Below the pieces are notes generated by a model that did not search any database, was not told the origin of the DNA, and saw only the letters and a program-made list of their open reading frames with translations. From Burkholderia plantarii (lineage in GTDB: Bacteria; Pseudomonadota; Gammaproteobacteria; Burkholderiales; Burkholderiaceae), in NCBI RefSeq assembly GCF_001411805.1, contig NZ_CP007213.1:3679650-3743649 (forward strand): a stretch of 64,000 nucleotides of DNA. The letters run 5' to 3'. Position numbers and translations under genes: made by a program. Each line of letters opens with the position of its first letter. The stretch's first letter is position 1. This document shows, piece by piece, positions 51,579 to 59,646 of this stretch.

Positions 51579-52613
51579 TCACGGCTGGCGCGCCACGCGC
51601 ATCGCGAAGCCGCGCTGCCCGTCGCGCCGGACCACGAAATCGACACCCTGCGCATCGATCTCGAACGAGGCGGTGGCGAGCGTGTTCTCGTCGTCGGGGT
51701 CAGCCGGGTCGTCGCGGAAGATCGGCAGGCCGGGGCCGCCGCGATCGGCCAGCACGCCCGCGAGCGCGTCGACGCCCGGCGTGTCGAGCGCGGGCAGCAG
51801 CGCGGCGAGCCGGGCCTGCCGGTCGCGCGAGGATGCCGTCACGATCTGCGCGTCGATATCGGCGCACGGCCCCGGATGCACGAGATGGTTCGCGTGGCCG
51901 TAGACGCCCTCGACCGTCAGCACCGAGGTGCGCGCCACGCTCGCCTCGACGCTGTGGACGCGCGCCTCGCCGGCGCGGCCGAGCATGTGGTGGAAGCCGC
52001 TCGCGCGCGGCGGCTCGCGCAGGATCGCGAGCGCCGCGTCGAGCGAGGTCGCCGCGAGCACCGCGCGCGCCAGCACCATGCGCGGCACGCCCGGCGCGGG
52101 CGCCGTGATCCGCACGTTGTTGATGGTCTGCACCAGGCCCGCGCGATTGACCGCGAACGTGTGGCCCGGCAGCGAGCCTGGATAGTAGAAGCTCACGAAG
52201 CCGGGGCCGCGCTCGGGCCGCACGTCCACCAGCAGGCAGCGGTCGAGCAGGAACGGATCGCCGTCCTCGTTGTGGACGATGCGCTGCGCATGCGGGGTGC
52301 TGGCGGCTACCGTGGTGCAGCCGTCGCCGCTGTGGTTCAGCAGCTCGCCGCGGCAGTTCCAGGCAAACAGGTCGGCGGCGTTCAGGCCGAGCCCGGCGGC
52401 CATGCCGTCGATCTCGGCGACGAACTCGGGGAACGCGGACTCGGCCTCGCGCCGCAGCACGGCCGGCAGCGCGTCGCCGCGGCGCGCCATCACCGCCTGC
52501 CAGGCGCCGCTTTGCGCCGTGTACGCGGCCATCACGGGGCGCGCGAGTTCGCCGAGCCGGTGCCCGATCTCGCGCGCGGAGCCGGCGACGACCACGGGTT
52601 GAAGTGCTTTCAT
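51579..52613 (-). CDS. C45-family N-terminal-nucleophile amidase/acyltransferase
   Basis: A 344-residue protein resembling acyl-CoA:6-aminopenicillanate acyltransferase. The self-cleavage site is DGCTTVAA with Cys99 as nucleophile. Family blocks are WNCRGELL, IVHNEDGDPF, FVSFYYPGSLPGHTFAVNRAGLVQTIN cut into parts, and GFHHMLG. Such enzymes hydrolyse or form amide bonds of small molecules or peptides after autocatalytic processing. ATG 52613. A strong promoter with an embedded inverted repeat lies just upstream. It is followed by an aminotransferase gene, suggesting breakdown of an N-acylated amine. Confidence 0.85.
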   Translation of the reverse strand: MKALQPVVVAGSAREIGHRLGELARPVMAAYTAQSGAWQAVMARRGDALPAVLRREAESAFPEFVAEIDGMAAGLGLNAADLFAWNCRGELLNHSGDGCTTVAASTPHAQRIVHNEDGDPFLLDRCLLVDVRPERGPGFVSFYYPGSLPGHTFAVNRAGLVQTINNVRITAPAPGVPRMVLARAVLAATSLDAALAILREPPRASGFHHMLGRAGEARVHSVEASVARTSVLTVEGVYGHANHLVHPGPCADIDAQIVTASSRDRQARLAALLPALDTPGVDALAGVLADRGGPGLPIFRDDPADPDDENTLATASFEIDAQGVDFVVRRDGQRGFAMRVARQP

Positions 52614-52646
52614 CGGAAATCCCGTTTCACAACATACGATTCTCAA

Positions 52647-52675
52647 ATTATATTCACAACAACATTTGTTGTCTT
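52647..52675 (-). promoter_or_regulatory. Promoter of the C45 peptidase gene
   Basis: On the minus strand a perfect -10 TATAAT (52647-52652) and a -35 AAGACA (52670-52675) are 17 bases apart, about 35 bases before the ATG. The DNA here is much more AT-rich than around it. Confidence 0.6.
52656..52672. promoter_or_regulatory. Inverted repeat operator inside the C45 peptidase promoter
   Basis: ACAACAA and TTGTTGT are separated by CAT, giving a 17-base dyad that fills the spacer between the -35 and -10 elements. A repressor bound here would block RNA polymerase. No regulator gene is adjacent. Confidence 0.6.
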
Positions 52676-52780
52676 TACGAACGTGACGACGTCACCACGG
52701 CGGACGGGGTGGACCGACGGAAAAAACGGGAAGAGGGACGGCGCGCTAGACGGCGGTGCCGCGGTCGCGCCCCGGCGGCA

Positions 52781-52966
52781 TCAGCAGGCGATCGTCGTGT
52801 TGCCGCGCGCGAACCACTCGGCTTCGTGCGGCGAGATCAGGTCATGCTCGTCGTGATCGACGAGCCGGTTCGCCACCGGTATCGACAGGCAAGGGCGGCC
52901 CGACACCGTTTCGACGCCGAGCGCGTAGCGGTAGACGCGGCACACGAAGCTGTCGTGGAAACGCAT
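52781..52966 (-). CDS. Small conserved-looking protein of unknown function
   Basis: A 61-residue ORF with GGAGG four bases before its ATG. The sequence opens MRFHDSFVCRVYRYALGVET and continues with PVANRLVDHDEHDLISPHEA, which has a normal amino-acid balance unlike shadow frames in this GC-rich DNA. No signal peptide or domain is recognised. It sits 158 bases downstream of hpnG on the same strand, at the end of the hopanoid group. Function unknown. Confidence 0.6.
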   Translation of the reverse strand: MRFHDSFVCRVYRYALGVETVSGRPCLSIPVANRLVDHDEHDLISPHEAEWFARGNTTIAC

Positions 52967-53124
52967 GCGGCCTCCGGTCGGGCGCGAAACGGAATCAGGC
53001 GGAATCAGCCGGATGGGCGCCGAGTCGCGAACCCGACGGCGGCGCCGTCGGTCGCCGCGCGCCGCCGCGAAGGCACGGCGCGCACGACTCGAAAGATGGA
53101 CGGCCGCCGCCCGTCGGCAACGGC

Positions 53125-53832
53125 TCACAGGCCGCGCCAGGCGCCTTCGCGTTCGAACGCATGGCGCGCCTGGATCAGCGTCGCCTTCGCGGCGCGCGCG
53201 TCGCCGGCCAGCTTCAGCAGCGCGCCGAGCTGCGACGGCTGCTTCGCGAGTTCGCGCAGGATCGGCACGATCGCGGTGCTGCCGTCGTCGCGCAGGCCGG
53301 CCGTGGCGGCCGGCGGCAGCGTGCGCCACGACGGATCGACGATCGCGCGGCAGACCGCGAACGGCACGCCGCGCGCGGCCGCGAAGGCCGCCGCGATGTG
53401 CGATTCCATGTCGACCGCGAGCGCGCCGTGGCGAGCGTGCAGCGCGGCTTTCCGCTGCGCGTCGACGACCGGCGCGCCAACCGCCGCGAGCCGGCCGCGC
53501 CGCACGCTCGCGGCGAGCGGCGTGCCGCGCAGCGCGGCGACCAGCCGGCGGCTCCAGGCCGCGTCGGTGGCGACCTCGCCGAACGGGCCGTCGATCGCGT
53601 CGGCGATGATCAGCGTGCCCGGCGCGAGATCGGGCGCGAGGCCGCCCGCCGTGCCGAAGCTGACGATGCCGGCGCAGCCGCGCGCCACCGCTTCGGACAG
53701 CGCGCGTTCGAGCCGGTCCGCGCGCGCGGCGAACACGGTTTCGACACCGTCGCCGGCCGCGATCTTCGCCTCGAACGCCATGCCGCTGACGGCGATCACG
53801 GGCGAGCGCGTGGTGGTGGTGGCCATCAGCAT
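53125..53832 (-). CDS. hpnG: HpnG-type hopanoid nucleoside phosphorylase
   Basis: A 235-residue protein of the PNP/UDP phosphorylase superfamily. It has VIAVSGMAFEAKIA, GIVSFGTAGGLAPDLAPG and VDMESHIAAAFAA, the last being the substrate-binding Met-Glu segment. HpnG removes adenine from adenosylhopane to give ribosylhopane on the way to bacteriohopanetetrol. The ATG directly follows the cyclase stop codon, so the two genes are coupled. ATG 53826 is an alternative start. Confidence 0.85.
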   Translation of the reverse strand: MLMATTTTRSPVIAVSGMAFEAKIAAGDGVETVFAARADRLERALSEAVARGCAGIVSFGTAGGLAPDLAPGTLIIADAIDGPFGEVATDAAWSRRLVAALRGTPLAASVRRGRLAAVGAPVVDAQRKAALHARHGALAVDMESHIAAAFAAARGVPFAVCRAIVDPSWRTLPPAATAGLRDDGSTAIVPILRELAKQPSQLGALLKLAGDARAAKATLIQARHAFEREGAWRGL

Positions 53833-56430
53833 TTACATCCCCACCGTCACGCGCCGGGTGCCGCTGCGCCGCAGGTTGCGGTAGCGCGCGAGCGCCCACA
53901 GCGGGAAGAACTTGCGATAGCCGTGGTAGCGCAGATAGAACACGCGCGGAAAACCGGTGGCGGTGAAGCGCGTCTCGTCCCAGAGGCCGTGCTCGCGCTG
54001 TTCGGCCGCGAGCCAGGCGATGCCGCGCGCCACCGCCGGATGCTCGACCTCGCCCGCCGCCATCAGGCCGAGCAGCGCCCAGGCCGTCTGCGACGCGGTG
54101 CTGGTCGCGCGCTCGTAGCCGCGATAGTCGAGCTTGTAGCTGTTGCCGTCCTCGCCCCAGCCGCCGTCCGGGTTCTGGATCGACAGCAGCCACTGCGCGG
54201 CGCGCTTCACGCGCGGATCGTCGAACGGCAGGCCGGCCGCGTTCAGCGCGCCGAGCGCGCTCCAGGTGCCGTAGATGTAGTTCATGCCCCAGCGGCCGTA
54301 CCAGCTGCCATCCGGCTCCTGCTCGGCGAGCAGGTAGTCGAGCGCGAAGCGCGCGGGCGGGCTGTTGCCGGTGGTCTCGCCGAGCTGCGCGAGCATCGAC
54401 AGGCAGCGGCCCGACACGTCGGCGGTGGGCGGATCGAGCAGCGCGCCGTGATCGGAGAACGGGATGCTGTTCAGGTAATGGTGCGTGTTCTCGGGCTCGA
54501 ACGCGCCCCAGCCGCCGTCGCTGCTCTGCATGCCCACCACCCATTCACGCGCGCGCGCGATCGCGTCGCGGTAGACGTCGGTGTTCGCGAGCTTCGCCAC
54601 GCGATCCATCGCGAGCGCGACCACGGCCGTGTCGTCCACGTCGGGGTAGTGCGGGTTCGCGTACTGGAACGCCCAGCCGCCGGGCCGCACGTCGGGGCGG
54701 CGCGAGATCCAGTCGCCGCGCACGTCGAGGATCTGCAGCGGGCGCAGCCAGTCGAGGCCGCGAATCGCGGCCGCCTCGGCGCGCGGCTCACCCGTCTCGA
54801 GCAGCGCGTGGGCCGCCAGTGACGTGTCCCAGACCGGCGACAGGCACGGCTGGCAATAAGCCTCGTCGGTCTCGTCGTCGTGGATCACCAGCAGCTTTTC
54901 GAGCGAGCGGCGCGCGATCGCGCGGTTCGGATGATCCTCGGGATAACCGAGCGCGGCGTACATCATCACCGAGTTCGCCATGGCCGGATAGATCGCGCCG
55001 AGGCCGTCCTCGCCGTTCAGGCGTTCGTCGACGAACTGCACCGCCTGGCGGATCGCGCGCTCGCGCGTGTAGCGCGGGAACAGGCCGTCGGTCAGGCGCA
55101 GCAGGCCGTCGAGCACGCGGAAGCACGCGAACCAGGCGGGGCTCTGGTGGCCCGCGCGCGGCAGCAGGCCGGCGTTCACGGGCGGGGCGACGAACAGCTC
55201 GTCCACGCGCACGCCGCGCGGATTCTTCGCGAGCGGACGCTTCGCGTTCAGCACCAGCAGCGGCACGGTCACCGTGCGCGCCCAGTACGACACCTTCGAG
55301 AGGTGGAACGGAAACCACTGCGGCAGCAGCATGATCTCGACCGGCATCATCGGCACCGCGAACCACGGCACCACGCCGAACAACGCGAGCTGGATGCGCG
55401 TGAACACGTTCGACATCTCCGCGCCGCCCATCGCGTGGATCGCGTTGCGCGCGCGGACCATGTGCTCGGCGTCGGCGTCGTCGCCGATCATCTTCAGCGC
55501 GAAGTAGGCCTTCACGCTCGCGCTGACGTCGGGCGCGCCGTCGGTGAACAGCGGCCAGCCGCCGCCCGGCAGCTGCACGCGGCGCAGGTAGCGCGCGATC
55601 TTGCGTTCGAGCTCGAGGTTCGGCGTCTCGCCGAGGTAATGGACCAGCAGCACGTATTCGGCCGGGATCGTCGAATCGGCTTCCAGCTCGTAGACCCAGT
55701 GGCCGTCCGGCTGCTGCGCGGCGAGCAGCGCGTCGGTCGCGCGCGTGACGGCCGCGTCGAGGTCGGCGGGGGCGAGGGTGGACGCGTCGGTCGGTGCCGG
55801 GATGGACGGTGTCGGTGCGGCGCCGGGAGTGGGCGTCGTGTCGGCCGGGCTCACCGCTGCTGCTGCTGCTGCGGCGGCGGCGGTCGCGCCGACGACGACC
55901 GCGTCGATCGATGCTGCCTCGGAAGATGCCGATGTGGTGGATACGCCAACGGCAGGCGTCACGTCAGCCGGCGCCGCCGCGACGGCGGCAGGCGCCTCGA
56001 TCGGCGCCGCGCCGGCCGAGGCCGGTGCGGTAGATGCGCCGGCGACAAGCGTCGCCCCAGCCGACTCCGCCGGCACGGAAGCGCCAGTCGCGGCAGCGCC
56101 ATCGATCGGTACCGCACCGGCCGGGCTCGGCGTAACGGATGCGTCGACGGCAGGCGCCGCGGACGCGGACGCGCCGGCGGCTGCGGGCATGTCAACGGTA
56201 GTCGACGCCGTTTCAACATCGGCGGGAAGCGCGGCGCGCGATGTCGCGCTTGCCGCGTCAGTACCCGCAGCGCCCGTCACGGTACCGGGCACCTGCCCGG
56301 CAACCGGCTCGGCGGCACGCGCCGGCGCGATCGACCCGGCCGCCGCTTCCACGGGCGTGGTCCCGGCGGCGGGCGGCGTCGCGGCGTCCGGCCTGGCGGC
56401 CGGCGCGCTCGAATTGGTGAGATCGTTCAT
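53833..56430 (-). CDS. shc: Squalene-hopene cyclase with long N-terminal extension
   Basis: An 865-residue protein; usual cyclases are about 640-680. From about residue 223 (LDAAVTRATDALLAAQQPDG) it is a complete cyclase with the catalytic DVDD (597-600) and QW repeats such as DGGWGAFEPENTH, PDGSWYGRWG and PDGGWGEDG. It turns squalene into hopene at the inner membrane. The first ~222 residues are Ala/Thr/Pro/Val-rich low complexity, including a run of 10 Ala. The ATG at 56430 has GAGAGGG before it and no good later ATG exists before the catalytic part, so the extension is likely translated. Its role is unknown. Confidence 0.92.
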   Translation of the reverse strand: MNDLTNSSAPAARPDAATPPAAGTTPVEAAAGSIAPARAAEPVAGQVPGTVTGAAGTDAASATSRAALPADVETASTTVDMPAAAGASASAAPAVDASVTPSPAGAVPIDGAAATGASVPAESAGATLVAGASTAPASAGAAPIEAPAAVAAAPADVTPAVGVSTTSASSEAASIDAVVVGATAAAAAAAAAVSPADTTPTPGAAPTPSIPAPTDASTLAPADLDAAVTRATDALLAAQQPDGHWVYELEADSTIPAEYVLLVHYLGETPNLELERKIARYLRRVQLPGGGWPLFTDGAPDVSASVKAYFALKMIGDDADAEHMVRARNAIHAMGGAEMSNVFTRIQLALFGVVPWFAVPMMPVEIMLLPQWFPFHLSKVSYWARTVTVPLLVLNAKRPLAKNPRGVRVDELFVAPPVNAGLLPRAGHQSPAWFACFRVLDGLLRLTDGLFPRYTRERAIRQAVQFVDERLNGEDGLGAIYPAMANSVMMYAALGYPEDHPNRAIARRSLEKLLVIHDDETDEAYCQPCLSPVWDTSLAAHALLETGEPRAEAAAIRGLDWLRPLQILDVRGDWISRRPDVRPGGWAFQYANPHYPDVDDTAVVALAMDRVAKLANTDVYRDAIARAREWVVGMQSSDGGWGAFEPENTHHYLNSIPFSDHGALLDPPTADVSGRCLSMLAQLGETTGNSPPARFALDYLLAEQEPDGSWYGRWGMNYIYGTWSALGALNAAGLPFDDPRVKRAAQWLLSIQNPDGGWGEDGNSYKLDYRGYERATSTASQTAWALLGLMAAGEVEHPAVARGIAWLAAEQREHGLWDETRFTATGFPRVFYLRYHGYRKFFPLWALARYRNLRRSGTRRVTVGM

Positions 56431-56765
56431 CGGTCCCTCTCTTGTCATGCGGCGCGTGCGGTATCGCTCAGCGGCACGCCCCGTCGATCGACGCGGGCAG
56501 GGCGGCGGCCCCGTTGCCCGCGCACAGCGGATCCGGTCCGCGAGCAGGCGCGGCCGGGCGTTTCGAATGCCGGCGGCCCGCCACGGACACGTCCGCGCGA
56601 ACCCCGGCCGGCAGATCGGAGCCACGCATCGCCCCATACGAGCAATAAGGCATCCGGCCGAAGCGTGTACTCACGTCGAAGTACCTCGCCTGAGCGCGGT
56701 CGGGCCGGCAACCCGACAGCGCGACGGGCGATCCGCCGATCGCCCGGTCGATGGTCCACATCGAA

Positions 56766-57659
56766 TCAGAAAAACGCGTAGCGCAGCGCGATCAGCAGCA
56801 TGCGCAGGCGCGGCTTGCGCAGTGGCTGGCGCGGCGCCACGAAGCCACGGGCCAGCGCCGCCTCGAGGATGCAGCGGTAGGCGCCCGACATGATGCGCGG
56901 TGCGCGCACCTGGGCGCGCACCGCGCCGTCCATCACGCGGTCGGCCTGCGCGAAATGCGCGAGCGCGCGCTCGGCGAGCGTCGCGCACACGCGCGGCAGC
57001 GCCGGATGCCGCGCGATCGCATGCGGATCGCCGAGCGGGATGCCTTCGCGCTCGAGCAACTCGCGCGGCAGGTAGCAGCGCCGTATGTCGGCGTCCTCGT
57101 CGATGTCGCGCAGGATGTTGGTCAGTTGCAGCGCGCGGCCGAGATGGTGCGCCAGCTCGATGCCGGGCGCTTCCGGCATCCCGAAAATCCTCACCGACAG
57201 CCGCCCGGCCGAACTCGCGACGCGATCGCAATACAGATCGAGCGTGGCCTCGTCGGGCGCGCAGATATCCTCGGCCGCATCCATCGCCATGCCGTCGATC
57301 ATGTCGTGGAAGTCCTCGCGCTTCAGGCCGAACTGACGGATCTCCCGCGTCAGCGGCACGAGCGAGGCGCGCGGCCGGCCGGCGAAGCAGGCGTCGATGT
57401 CGGCGCGCCAGCGGTCGAGCCCCGCCGCGCGTTCCTCGCGCGTGCCACCCTCGTCGGCGATGTCGTCGACGGCGCGGCAGAAGGCATACACCTGGAACAT
57501 GGCCTCGCGCTGCGGGGCCGGCAGGATCCGCATCGCGTGATAGAACGAGCTGCCCGACGTAGCGGCAGCGGCATCGGTTTGGGTTTCGTCCACGACGGGA
57601 TGGGAAACGGTCAAGACGAGCTCCGCTAAGACGCCCTCGCGGGCGATGGAAGTAGCCAT
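56766..57659 (-). CDS. hpnD: HpnD-type presqualene diphosphate synthase
   Basis: A 297-residue trans-isoprenyl diphosphate synthase of the phytoene/squalene synthase superfamily. The first Asp-rich motif is AFCRAVDDIADE (Asp65-Asp69) and the second LTNILRDIDEDADIRR. SSFYHAMRILPAPQREAM is typical of HpnD. It joins two farnesyl diphosphates into presqualene diphosphate, the step before HpnC/HpnE give squalene for the cyclase. The ATG is at 57659. hpnC and hpnE are not in the window. It is 335 bases upstream of shc on the same strand. Confidence 0.85.
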   Translation of the reverse strand: MATSIAREGVLAELVLTVSHPVVDETQTDAAAATSGSSFYHAMRILPAPQREAMFQVYAFCRAVDDIADEGGTREERAAGLDRWRADIDACFAGRPRASLVPLTREIRQFGLKREDFHDMIDGMAMDAAEDICAPDEATLDLYCDRVASSAGRLSVRIFGMPEAPGIELAHHLGRALQLTNILRDIDEDADIRRCYLPRELLEREGIPLGDPHAIARHPALPRVCATLAERALAHFAQADRVMDGAVRAQVRAPRIMSGAYRCILEAALARGFVAPRQPLRKPRLRMLLIALRYAFF

Positions 57660-57804
57660 GCCCGGCGGGGGATGGAATTGCGTGCAAGATGCGCGAACGA
57701 TGCGCGCAGACAGGCTTGATTGACCGGGGGATGGCCGGAAATGGGCCGAAGTATAGCAATGTTTGCCGGCGATTGCCGCCGCCCGGCCCCGCAGAACCGG
57801 CAAC

Positions 57805-58137
57805 TTACGCGAATACGACGTCGCGCTGCAGATCGAGCGCAATCAGGCCCAGCGCGCGCGCCAGCTGCAGTACCTGGCGGCGCTCCAGGCGCGAGCCCAT
57901 GAAGCTCGTGACGTGGCCGTCGCTCTCGACGGTGAGGTGGAAGCTCGCCACGCCCTCGCCGAACCAGGCGCCGGGCACGTCCTCCGACTCGCGCCAGGCG
58001 AGATCGGCGATCACGCGGCCGATCGCGTCGCGAATCTCGTCGCCCGACGCGATCGACGGCGCGACCTCGCCGAGGTCGTCGAGCGAATAGGGGCCGGGCG
58101 TCGGCGGGCGACGATAGAACAGGTAGTCGGAATTCAT
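57805..58137 (-). CDS. Hypothetical protein, 110 residues
   Basis: A small soluble protein starting MNSDYLFYRRPPTPGPYSLD, with DEIRDAIGRVIADLAWRE, FHLTVESDGHVTSFMGSRLE and a hydrophobic end. The composition is normal and alternation of strands and helices suggests a compact alpha/beta fold. It could be a cytoplasmic immunity-like or adaptor protein, but no family was recognised. It precedes hpnD on the same strand with a 145-base gap. Confidence 0.7.
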   Translation of the reverse strand: MNSDYLFYRRPPTPGPYSLDDLGEVAPSIASGDEIRDAIGRVIADLAWRESEDVPGAWFGEGVASFHLTVESDGHVTSFMGSRLERRQVLQLARALGLIALDLQRDVVFA

Positions 58138-58543
58138 GAGGCGCGATGATGAGGGGCGAATATTGAAAATTAGCGCGAGAACCCGGCTGAATGGAATAGG
58201 GAAGACGGCGTGCTGTGGCGCGCCCGTAACAGTTTCGCCGCGGCGAGCCCGTCAGGCCGGCCCCACGGCGGCGGCGCGGGCGGTTCCGGGCTCGCCGCAG
58301 GCCAATCGCCACGGCATGGCATCAACCCCTGTCAATCGCGAAACACGCGTGCTCTTGCGTTCCATGACACGCGCGGCACGGACGGGTAACGCCGCTTGGT
58401 CGTGCATTGTTTGATAGTGGGGACTCACACTGCATGGGATTCCCCGGGTTTGCCGTGCCCCGATGCGCTCTGGCACCATCGGGGCACCGGACCCGCCGCG
58501 AGCGGCGGCGAGGCCCGCCCATTATTCCATCTGGAGAGACACC
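58138..58543. other. Divergent intergenic region, 406 bases
   Basis: Separates the hypothetical protein gene from the alpha/beta hydrolase. The first part (about 58138-58200) is AT-richer and may hold the minus-strand promoter. No hairpin, operator or small gene is evident. Confidence 0.35.
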
Positions 58544-59470
58544 GTGGCCCGTTCCGAGACCGAAGCGCCTGCCCGTCACGCCCCCGCCCCGTCCGCGCGC
58601 CTGCCGTTCGTGCTCGTGCATGGCGCCTGGCACGGCGCCTGGGCCTACCAGCGGCTCGGCGCGGCGCTGGCCACGCGCGGCCATCCGAGCCTCGCGCGCG
58701 ACCTGCCCGCGCACGGGCTCGACGCCCGCTATCCGGCGGCATTCGGCGATCCGGCGGACGCCGCGGCGCTGGCCCATGAACCATCGCCCGTCTCCGCGAC
58801 AACGCTCGACGACTACACCGACAGCGTGTTGCGCACGATCGACGAGGCGCGCGCCCTCGGCCACGAGCGCGTGGTGCTGGTGGGCCACAGCATGGGCGGC
58901 CTCGCGATCACCGCGGCGGCCGAGCGCGCGCCGGAGCGGATCGCGAAGCTCGTCTATCTCGCCGCGTTCATGCCGGCCTCCGGCGCGGCCGGCCTCGATT
59001 ACGTGCGCGCGCCGGAGAATCAGGGCGAGGCGCTGGCCGCGCTGATGTGCGCGAGCCCGCGTGCGGTCGGCGCGCTGCGCATCAATCCCGCCAGCCGCGA
59101 TGCCGGCTATCTCGCGATGCTGAGGCAGGCGCTGTTCGAGGACGTGGACGACGCGACGTTCCGGGCCGCGATCCGCCTGATGTCGTCGGACCTGCCGCCG
59201 GCGCCGTTCGCCGCGCCGATCGCGACCACGCCGCAGCGCTGGGGATCGATCGAGCGGCATTACGTGGCGTGCGCGAACGACCGCGTGCTGCTGCCCGCGC
59301 TGCAGCAGCGCTTCATCGCCGAGGCCGACGCGTTCGTGCCGCAGCGGCCGACCCGCGTGCATCGGCTCGCGAGCAGCCATTCGCCCTATCTGTCGCAGCC
59401 GGAGGCGCTCGCCGAGCAGCTCGTCGCGATCGCGCGCGCCTCCGGCGAACCGGCAGCGAGCCTCGAATGA
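58544..59470 (+). CDS. Alpha/beta hydrolase (esterase/HNL-like)
   Basis: A 308-residue protein starting with GTG at 58544 after GGAGA. The fold shows FVLVHGAWHGAWAYQRL (oxyanion loop), the nucleophile elbow GHSMGG with Ser116, and near the C-terminus LASSHSPYLSQPEAL with the catalytic His. The HGAWHGAW opening and the HSP end are typical of the salicylate esterase/hydroxynitrile lyase-like branch. No signal peptide; cytoplasmic. Substrate unknown. Confidence 0.88.
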   Translation: MARSETEAPARHAPAPSARLPFVLVHGAWHGAWAYQRLGAALATRGHPSLARDLPAHGLDARYPAAFGDPADAAALAHEPSPVSATTLDDYTDSVLRTIDEARALGHERVVLVGHSMGGLAITAAAERAPERIAKLVYLAAFMPASGAAGLDYVRAPENQGEALAALMCASPRAVGALRINPASRDAGYLAMLRQALFEDVDDATFRAAIRLMSSDLPPAPFAAPIATTPQRWGSIERHYVACANDRVLLPALQQRFIAEADAFVPQRPTRVHRLASSHSPYLSQPEALAEQLVAIARASGEPAASLE

Positions 59471-59646
59471 GCCGCGCATGAACCGTCGCCCCGGAGTCTC
59501 GCCAGCGGCGCACGCGGCGCGGCGGCGGTGCCAATCAACAGACGATCCACCGACGATCCGTGGGCAATCCGCCGACGACGTGCCGATGACGCGTGAATGA
59601 TGCGCAAACGCGCGCGAGGCGGGAGGTGGCGCCCCGCGAGTCGTTT

